Made by a program: the position numbers and the translations under genes
Shown: piece after piece, positions 1-4,258 of the stretch
Layout of the letters: each line of letters begins with the position of its first letter
Numbering within the stretch: position 1 is the stretch's first letter
Source: CADCWF01 sp903864575
Lineage (GTDB): Bacteria; Chloroflexota; Chloroflexia; Thermomicrobiales; UBA6265
Direction: 5' to 3'
Length of the DNA: 9,386 nucleotides
Assembly: GCA_040376155.1 (NCBI GenBank)
Contig: JBEIRG010000155.1
Coordinates: forward strand, 1-9,386
The notes under the pieces: generated by a model
Database searches by the model: none
Told to the model about the DNA's origin: nothing
Seen by the model: only the letters and a program-made list of their open reading frames with translations

Positions 1-205
1 CGATGTAATAGGCCGCGAAGCCACCAGCGGTGAACCCGTCCACGGATCCGCCCTGGGAGGCGGCGACCGCGGTCCAGACGGCAAGGAACACGACCGGCTC
101 GAGGATCAGGCCGATCAGCCAGATGACGAGCGAACCGCGGTACTGCAGTTGCTCGGCGATCGTGGTGCGGAACTGGGCGAGATACAGGGACGGGATCGAG
201 GTCAT
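1..205 (-). CDS. ABC-2 family permease, N-terminal part (cut by window edge)
   Basis: This is the membrane partner of the ABC ATPase upstream. Only 68 residues are visible, from MTSIPSLYLAQFRTTIAEQL to the window edge. After a short amphipathic start, a hydrophobic segment at about residues 25-47 (VIWLIGLILEPVVFLAVWTA) fits the first transmembrane helix. The N-terminal pattern resembles the ABC-2 permeases of the DUF990/PF06182 type, which pair with ATPases of exactly the kind found next door. The ATG overlaps the TGA of the ATPase gene in an ATGA arrangement, and there is no strong Shine-Dalgarno sequence, so translation is probably coupled to the ATPase. A second permease gene often follows in such operons but would lie outside the window. 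The substrate cannot be told from the sequence. Confidence 0.85.
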   Translation of the reverse strand, partial: MTSIPSLYLAQFRTTIAEQLQYRGSLVIWLIGLILEPVVFLAVWTAVAASQGGSVDGFTAGGFAAYYI

Positions 206-1203
206 GGCACGGATCCGGGATCGGGCGTGGAGAAGACTCGGTCGATCACCTCGTCGATCGGCGGGTCGGAGATGGTGAGATCGACAATGGGGAGATCGGC
301 GAGAAGCCGGGCGGTGACGGCCGCGGACTCGGCCTTCGGCACGCGCAGTGTCGCGCGGCCGTCGTCGAGGGAGACAACCTCCCCGTAGCGGGCGATGTCC
401 ACGGCCGGGCCGTCGAGATCGATCGTAATGGTCTTGTCGGGGGAAAAGCGCTCGACGAGGGCCGACAGGGGGCCGTCGAAGAGGAGCGCCCCGTGGTGGA
501 TGACGATCACGCGCTGGGCGAGCGCCTCGACATCGGCCATGTAGTGACTGGTGAGGAGCACGGTGGCGGTATGGCGTTCGGCGTACCCGGCGATGAAGGC
601 GCGGATGCGGCGCTGGGCGGTCACGTCGAGCCCGAGGGTCGGCTCGTCGAGGAAGAGCACCGTCGGCCGGTGGAGCAGGGCTCCTGCCAGTTCGCACTTC
701 ATGCGCTCGCCGAGGGAGAGATTGCGGACCGGCTTGGTGAGCAGGGGACGGAGGTCGAGCAGGTCATCGAGTTCGGCGAGGGTTTGGCGGTACTGGGCTT
801 CGGGAATCTGGTAGATGGCGCGGTTGAGGTCGAAGGAGTCGGCGACCGGAATGTCCCAGACGAGCTGGTTTCGCTGTCCCATCACGAGCGTCATCTGGCG
901 GAGGTAGGCGCGTTCGCGCTTCCAGGGGACGTGACCGAGCACGCGAGCCTCGCCGGAGGTCGGGTGAAGCAGGCCCGACAGCATCTTGAGGGTGGTGGTC
1001 TTGCCGGCGCCGTTCGGGCCGAGAAATCCGACGAGTTCTCCCGGCTGGACCTCGAAGGAGATGCCGGCAACCGCGACGACCTCCCGGGTTTCGCGGCGCC
1101 AGAGGCTGCGGACGGAATTGCGAAGCCCGGACTCACGCTCGGGAACGACGTAGGTCTTGCGAAGATCCGCGACCTCGATCGCGGCGCCGCTGGTGTCGGT
1201 CAT
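202..1203 (-). CDS. ABC transporter ATP-binding protein (ABC-2 exporter type)
   Basis: A 333-residue cytoplasmic ATPase that should drive an ABC-2 exporter. All nucleotide-binding motifs are intact: Walker A GPNGAGKTT at 62-70, Q-loop region MGQRNQL at 108-114, signature LSLGE at 162-166, Walker B VLFLDEP at 182-188, D-loop GLD at 191-193 and switch His in TSH at 218-220. An insert before the Walker A strand (PERESGLRNSVRSLWRRET, about 21-39) and a C-terminal domain of about 80 residues after 250 are typical of the ATPases paired with DUF990-like permeases. Some relatives are annotated as viologen or multidrug exporters; that substrate is not shown here. ATG at 1203 is preceded by GAGG at a spacing of 7. 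Only 56 bases separate it from tRNA-Val, and I see no strong promoter there (a weak TATACC at about 1223-1228), so some transcription may come from tRNA read-through. Confidence 0.95.
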   Translation of the reverse strand: MTDTSGAAIEVADLRKTYVVPERESGLRNSVRSLWRRETREVVAVAGISFEVQPGELVGFLGPNGAGKTTTLKMLSGLLHPTSGEARVLGHVPWKRERAYLRQMTLVMGQRNQLVWDIPVADSFDLNRAIYQIPEAQYRQTLAELDDLLDLRPLLTKPVRNLSLGERMKCELAGALLHRPTVLFLDEPTLGLDVTAQRRIRAFIAGYAERHTATVLLTSHYMADVEALAQRVIVIHHGALLFDGPLSALVERFSPDKTITIDLDGPAVDIARYGEVVSLDDGRATLRVPKAESAAVTARLLADLPIVDLTISDPPIDEVIDRVFSTPDPGSVP

Positions 1204-1234
1204 GAGGGCGCCTCGGCGGCAGGTATAAACAGAA

Positions 1235-1259
1235 ACGGCGCCGCGAAGGGGCGGCGCCG

Positions 1260-1260
<1 letters not shown>
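1235..1260 (-). terminator. Rho-independent terminator of tRNA-Val
   Basis: A perfect 10-bp stem (ACGGCGCCGC, 6-nt loop, GCGGCGCCGT) is followed on the minus strand by TTCTGTTTATA, a broken but T-rich tail. The stem starts on the last A of the tRNA CCA end, so the tRNA and its terminator abut with no spacer. It sits between the tRNA and the ABC ATPase gene and should separate the two units at least in part. Confidence 0.7.
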
Positions 1261-1336
<76 letters not shown>

Positions 1337-1352
1337 GCTCGGTACGGGTGGG

Positions 1353-1381
1353 AGTATAGGCACCGGACCGGTCGCGGTCAA
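1353..1381 (-). promoter_or_regulatory. Sigma70-type promoter of tRNA-Val
   Basis: On the minus strand TTGACC (1381-1376) and TATACT (1358-1353) are separated by exactly 17 bases. Both hexamers are five of six matches to the consensus. Transcription would start near 1346, about 10 nt before the mature tRNA 5' end at 1336, leaving a short leader for RNase P. No binding evidence is available; the call rests on hexamers, spacing and position. Confidence 0.8.
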
Positions 1382-1434
1382 GCCCGGACATGGTTGCCGG
1401 AAGGGTGGCGCGCCCGGTGGTCCGGCATCCGGAG

Positions 1435-1461
1435 GGAGCCTGCCCAGGGTGGGCAGGCTCC
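1435..1461 (-). terminator. Strong GC stem-loop after the Tat-exported repeat protein gene
   Basis: A perfect 11-bp inverted repeat (GGAGCCTGCCC / GGGCAGGCTCC) with a 5-nt loop lies 48 bases past the stop codon of the gene ending at 1510 and before the tRNA-Val promoter. It has no T-rich tail on either strand, so it is either a tail-less terminator or a structure that protects the mRNA 3' end. Position favours the minus-strand reading. Confidence 0.5.
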
Positions 1462-1509
1462 TCGTGGACGACGCCGCGCGTGGGTTGGCGGGACGGTGCG
1501 CCGCGGCCG

Positions 1510-2964
1510 TCAGTAGCTGTAGCTGACTTCGATCACGACCTTCTTCGGGGCAGCGGACTGGCTGCCTTCGACGTCGGCCTGCCACTCGCCGCCCACGCTC
1601 ATGCCGTCAAAATCGGTGATGGTCTGGCCCGTCTTCACATAGATCGGGCCGCGCCGGTCGCCGCGGTTGCCCCAGTGATAGAGGGAGATGCGCTTCTCGG
1701 AGAGGTTGGTCACCGAGACGATGGTGGCGTTTGGCCGCGGATCGCTGGTGCGGGCCTTGAAGAGGTACCAGGAACTGCCCTTGCCGGGAGTCATGGAGAC
1801 GCGCGTTTTGTCCGTGATGACCTGCGGGACCAGCGTCGGGCGCGGACGCGGAGTAGCGGTCGCGGTCGGCCGCGGGCGGGTGGAGGTTGCCGTCGGGTAG
1901 GGGGCGACGGTCGGAACGGGCTGCGGGCGGACCGGGGGCGGGAAGTCGGTGCGGAGGAAGAGCGCGCGGCCGGTGGGGCGATTGTAGAAAAGCAGCAGGT
2001 CGGGCCCGATCGGCGTGGCGTGGGTCCAGCCTTCGGCGGATTCGTAACGATCGTCGTAGACGAGACCCATGTACCCGTCGGCGTAGACGTCGAAATAAAC
2101 GGAACGTCCGCCGCGATAGTCGAACATCATCAGATCGGCCGGGATGCGAAGTCCGCTGCCCTTGGTGAAGGCGAGGGTTTCGCCGGACATCATGGACCAG
2201 CTCTTTCCCCAGTCGTAGAAGGTGCGGATGGAGGTCAGGTTGGCCGCCGTGTCGACGGCGTAGAAGGCGCCGGCGCCGTTGGTGCGGTCGTAGAAGAGGA
2301 GGTCCTGGCGGCCCTGCGCTCCGAAGTTCCAGTTGCCGGGAGTGATGAGGTCCCAGGTGGTGCTGAAGGAGTTGTAGGCGCGGGTTTCGCGCATGCCGCC
2401 GGTGCGGTCCGCGATCTGGAACGAGGCGTAGCCAGCGGCCCGGTCGTAGAGCAGGATGTCGTTGTTGGCGAATGGCACGATGTGGGTCCAGGAGCGACGC
2501 CAGTTGGTGTAGCTGCGGAGTTCCCGGAGGTTGCCGTACTGATCGACGGACTGGAGGCTTCCGTACCCGGCGGCGCGGTCGTAGAAGAGGACGCCCATCG
2601 TCTCCGGGGTGCGGCAGAAGTTGCTGGGGACGATGATGTCCCAGGTGCGCCGGGCGTCGGTGTAGAGCTTGCGCTCCATCGTGTTGCCGTACTGGTCGAC
2701 GCTCATCACGGCGATCGTGCCGCCGGCGCGGTCGTAGAGCATGAAGACGCGGGGATAGGAGGTGACGGAGGAGAGGGGAACGATGATGTCCCAGGTGCGG
2801 CGCCAGTCCGCGTATTCGCGGATCGGTTCGAGACCGCCGAACGCGTCCGATTCGCCGCTGGCACGGACCGCCGCGAGCGTGCCAGCGCCGGCTGATGCGG
2901 CAGCGGCCGCGCCGCCCGCGGCGCGAAGGATTCCACGTCGGGTCACGGAACGGGTGAACGGCAT
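1510..2964 (-). CDS. Tat-exported six-repeat (probable beta-propeller) protein with C-terminal domain
   Basis: A 484-residue predicted secreted protein of unknown function. Residues 1-33 look like a Tat signal: MPFTRSVTRRGILRAAGG, with a twin arginine, then an Ala-rich hydrophobic stretch. Residues 45-340 hold six tandem repeats of 45-57 residues, each built as Y..W...W..I.P......LLFYDRA.G......VD..G. The second Trp of each unit is at 58, 108, 159, 204, 256 and 313, and the last two units are the most divergent. Such WD/YDR repeats suggest a six-bladed propeller like tachylectin or related lectin-type folds; this is inference. Residues 341-380 form a Pro/Thr/Arg linker, and 381-484 a beta-rich C-terminal domain I do not recognise. 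The ATG at 2964 is chosen over much longer open frames because AAGGAG lies 8 bases before it, the Tat signal starts there, and longer versions would run into the peroxiredoxin gene. No active-site motif is seen, so it is more likely a binding or surface protein than an enzyme. Confidence 0.88.
   Translation of the reverse strand: MPFTRSVTRRGILRAAGGAAAAASAGAGTLAAVRASGESDAFGGLEPIREYADWRRTWDIIVPLSSVTSYPRVFMLYDRAGGTIAVMSVDQYGNTMERKLYTDARRTWDIIVPSNFCRTPETMGVLFYDRAAGYGSLQSVDQYGNLRELRSYTNWRRSWTHIVPFANNDILLYDRAAGYASFQIADRTGGMRETRAYNSFSTTWDLITPGNWNFGAQGRQDLLFYDRTNGAGAFYAVDTAANLTSIRTFYDWGKSWSMMSGETLAFTKGSGLRIPADLMMFDYRGGRSVYFDVYADGYMGLVYDDRYESAEGWTHATPIGPDLLLFYNRPTGRALFLRTDFPPPVRPQPVPTVAPYPTATSTRPRPTATATPRPRPTLVPQVITDKTRVSMTPGKGSSWYLFKARTSDPRPNATIVSVTNLSEKRISLYHWGNRGDRRGPIYVKTGQTITDFDGMSVGGEWQADVEGSQSAAPKKVVIEVSYSY
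2630..2649 (-). repeat. 20-bp direct repeat, copy A, inside the propeller-repeat gene
   Basis: The 20 bases here match 2780-2799 exactly. They encode the RRTWDII segment of the second repeat unit. The distance is 150 bases, one 50-residue unit, so the copies are in the same frame and register. This marks recent internal duplication or gene conversion between repeats one and two. Confidence 0.8.
2780..2799 (-). repeat. 20-bp direct repeat, copy B, inside the propeller-repeat gene
   Basis: Exact partner of 2630-2649, encoding the same RRTWDII segment in the first repeat unit. The remaining units have diverged in DNA sequence even where the amino acids are kept. Confidence 0.8.
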
Positions 2965-2997
2965 CGGCCCCTCTCCTTGGCGATGGCGGCGCGAGCT

Positions 2998-3021
2998 CCG
3001 GCGCGGACGCTGGCGCGCCGG
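2998..3021 (-). other. GC-rich inverted repeat between peroxiredoxin and Tat-protein genes
   Basis: CCGGCGCG and CGCGCCGG form an 8-bp stem around an 8-nt loop. It lies 66 bases past the peroxiredoxin stop and 33 bases before the ATG of the exported repeat protein. With no T tail it is a weak terminator candidate; it could also be a leader structure of the downstream gene. No convincing promoter is seen between 2965 and 3086. Confidence 0.35.
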
Positions 3022-3086
3022 GGCGACAACAACCGAAATCGTAACCGCTAGCAGGCTGACGCGCCATAACGGTGAGTGTCGTGCAG

Positions 3087-3560
3087 CTAGAGGGTTTCCA
3101 GCGCGAGCAGGACGAGCTGAAGCGAGTGGCGATCCTGTGGGTGTTCGCCGACATGGGCGAAGCGAACCACGCCCGCCGGGTCGATGATGAAGAGGGCGGG
3201 GCGGGCGATGGCGCGGCCTTCCGGGTCGTCGGGATCGCGCACGCCGTAGCGGTCGATGACCGCGAGGTCGGGGTCCGAAAGCACGCAAAACGGGAGATTG
3301 TGCTCGATGACGCCCTTCCGGGCATCGTCCAGCGGTTCCGATGAAATCGCGAGGACGGAAGCGCCAGCGTCCTGCAGCAGCAGGTGGAGATCGCGGACCT
3401 GCGCAAGGTGGCCGCGGCACGCGCCGCACCGGTGGCCGCGATAGAAAATCAGCACCAGGCTGTGCCCGCGCAACCGGACGAGGTCGCGCGGCTCGCCGTC
3501 GGTGGCGAGCAGCGAGAAGCCGGGGGCCGGGGAGCCGACGGATACGGTGGCGCTCTTCAT
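3087..3560 (-). CDS. Peroxiredoxin / thioredoxin-fold redox protein (AhpC/TSA family)
   Basis: A 157-residue cytoplasmic protein of the AhpC/TSA superfamily, expected to reduce peroxides or disulfides. It has the family order: GSPAPGFSLLATDG at 9-22, strand LVLIFYRG at 35-42, then the active site HRCGACRGHL with C45 and C48 as a CxxC pair, AISSE at 71-75, LPFCVLSDPD at 89-98 and a cis-Pro strand RPALFIIDPAG at 120-130. A third Cys (C92) sits where relatives usually carry Pro or another residue. The CxxC is thioredoxin-like, so disulfide exchange is as likely as peroxidase activity. The frame is open upstream to 3626, but that part only overlaps the RNase H gene and has no family similarity. 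ATG at 3560 starts 4 bases after the RNase H stop and is probably translated by coupling, since its GAGG lies only 2 bases away. Confidence 0.9.
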   Translation of the reverse strand: MKSATVSVGSPAPGFSLLATDGEPRDLVRLRGHSLVLIFYRGHRCGACRGHLAQVRDLHLLLQDAGASVLAISSEPLDDARKGVIEHNLPFCVLSDPDLAVIDRYGVRDPDDPEGRAIARPALFIIDPAGVVRFAHVGEHPQDRHSLQLVLLALETL

Positions 3561-3564
3561 GGCC

Positions 3565-4209
3565 TCAATGCCCCAGGATGCGGACGGAGTTGGCCCGGCC
3601 GTGCCATTGAAGATCGACGGGGCCAAGTTGGGCGAGGAGTTCGCGGACGCGGGCGTGCAGGGGTTTGAGGTCGTCCTTGTTGACCTTCCATTCGCCCTTG
3701 ACCTGCCGGATGACCAGTTGGCTGTCTCCCCGGATGGCGATCTTCGCGGCCTTCACGCGGTCCCCCGCGACGGCGATCACGGCCTCGAGCGCGGCGATCA
3801 GGCTGCGGTACTCGGCGGCATTGTTGGAGACGCCCATCCCGTAGTCGAGGGCGGCCTCCTTTGCGATGACCCCGGAGCTGTCGACGATCTGGTAGCTGCC
3901 GTAGCCGCGGCCGGGGTTGTTGATCGAGCCGCCGTCGAAGACGATGGTGAAGGCCGCGCCAGCCGCGGGCTTCATCGTCTTTTTCTTCGGCGGAGCGGCG
4001 GGCGCCGGGGCGGGCTGACCCGCGAGGGATCGCCCTGCGGCCGCGGCCGGGAGCGCGGATTCCAGCTCGGCGAGACGGGCGGCCTGCCGGTCGAGATCGT
4101 TCTGCTGGAGGTCGATCTGCGCGCGGAGATCGTGGACGAGCGAGACCAACCCCTCCCGGTCGAGGTGGGACAGGTCGAGGTGCTCGCGTGTTCGGGTCAA
4201 TCGCGCCAC
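3565..4209 (-). CDS. RNase HI-like protein with N-terminal coiled-coil extension
   Basis: A 214-residue protein with an RNase H fold at about 85-210. The motif around FDGGSINNPG gives the first catalytic Asp (D92), SNNAAEYRSLIAALEAV the Glu (E133) and IRGDSQLVIRQVKGEW the second Asp (D162). The fourth acidic residue, usually in an N-x-x-A-D context near the end, is not found: the chain ends GRANSVRILGH. Residues 10-55 are heptad-like (HDLRAQIDLQQNDLDRQAAR) and should form a coiled coil, joined by an Ala/Pro linker with PPKKK at 73-77. Family activity is cleavage of RNA in RNA-DNA hybrids; with an altered site this protein may instead bind hybrids or be weakly active. GTG at 4209 is chosen because GGAGG lies 10 bases before it; the longer open frame to 4467 would run inside the EF-G gene. 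The EF-G stop is 49 bases upstream. Confidence 0.85.
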   Translation of the reverse strand: MARLTRTREHLDLSHLDREGLVSLVHDLRAQIDLQQNDLDRQAARLAELESALPAAAAGRSLAGQPAPAPAAPPKKKTMKPAAGAAFTIVFDGGSINNPGRGYGSYQIVDSSGVIAKEAALDYGMGVSNNAAEYRSLIAALEAVIAVAGDRVKAAKIAIRGDSQLVIRQVKGEWKVNKDDLKPLHARVRELLAQLGPVDLQWHGRANSVRILGH

Positions 4210-4219
4210 TGGTCGGGGT

Positions 4220-4224
4220 CCTCC
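4220..4224 (-). promoter_or_regulatory. Shine-Dalgarno site setting the GTG start of the RNase HI-like gene
   Basis: GGAGG on the minus strand lies 10 bases before the GTG at 4209. This is the only good ribosome site between the EF-G stop and the RNase H fold. Its first base lies in the arm of the hairpin at 4223-4252, and a second base may be drawn in. Confidence 0.6.
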
Positions 4225-4252
4225 GCCGGGGCTGCCGCAACGACCCCGGCGG
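4223..4252 (-). other. Hairpin in the EF-G / RNase H gap, touching the ribosome site
   Basis: CCGCCGGGG and CCCCGGCGG form a perfect 9-bp stem with a 12-nt loop in the minus-strand transcript. It starts 7 bases past the EF-G stop codon and its 3' arm runs into the GGAGG used by the RNase H gene. It could lower translation of the downstream gene or mark an mRNA processing point. GC-rich sequence forms such repeats by chance too. Confidence 0.4.
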
Positions 4253-4258
4253 CGGGGG

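Noticed and set aside
1390..2895. 501-codon plus-strand open frame opposite the exported repeat protein
   Set aside because: It mirrors the codon bias of the minus-strand gene (GA/GV/GD-rich product), has no family similarity and no ribosome site, and the minus strand shows a Tat signal and regular repeats.
2965..3086. Promoter for the exported repeat protein (TACGAT near 3032-3040)
   Set aside because: The -10-like hexamer matches only four of six bases and no acceptable -35 box is found at 16-18 bases.
3087..3626. Longer 179-residue version of the peroxiredoxin
   Set aside because: The extra 22 residues overlap the end of the RNase H gene and have no family match. The protein family begins near MKSATVSVGSPAPGF.
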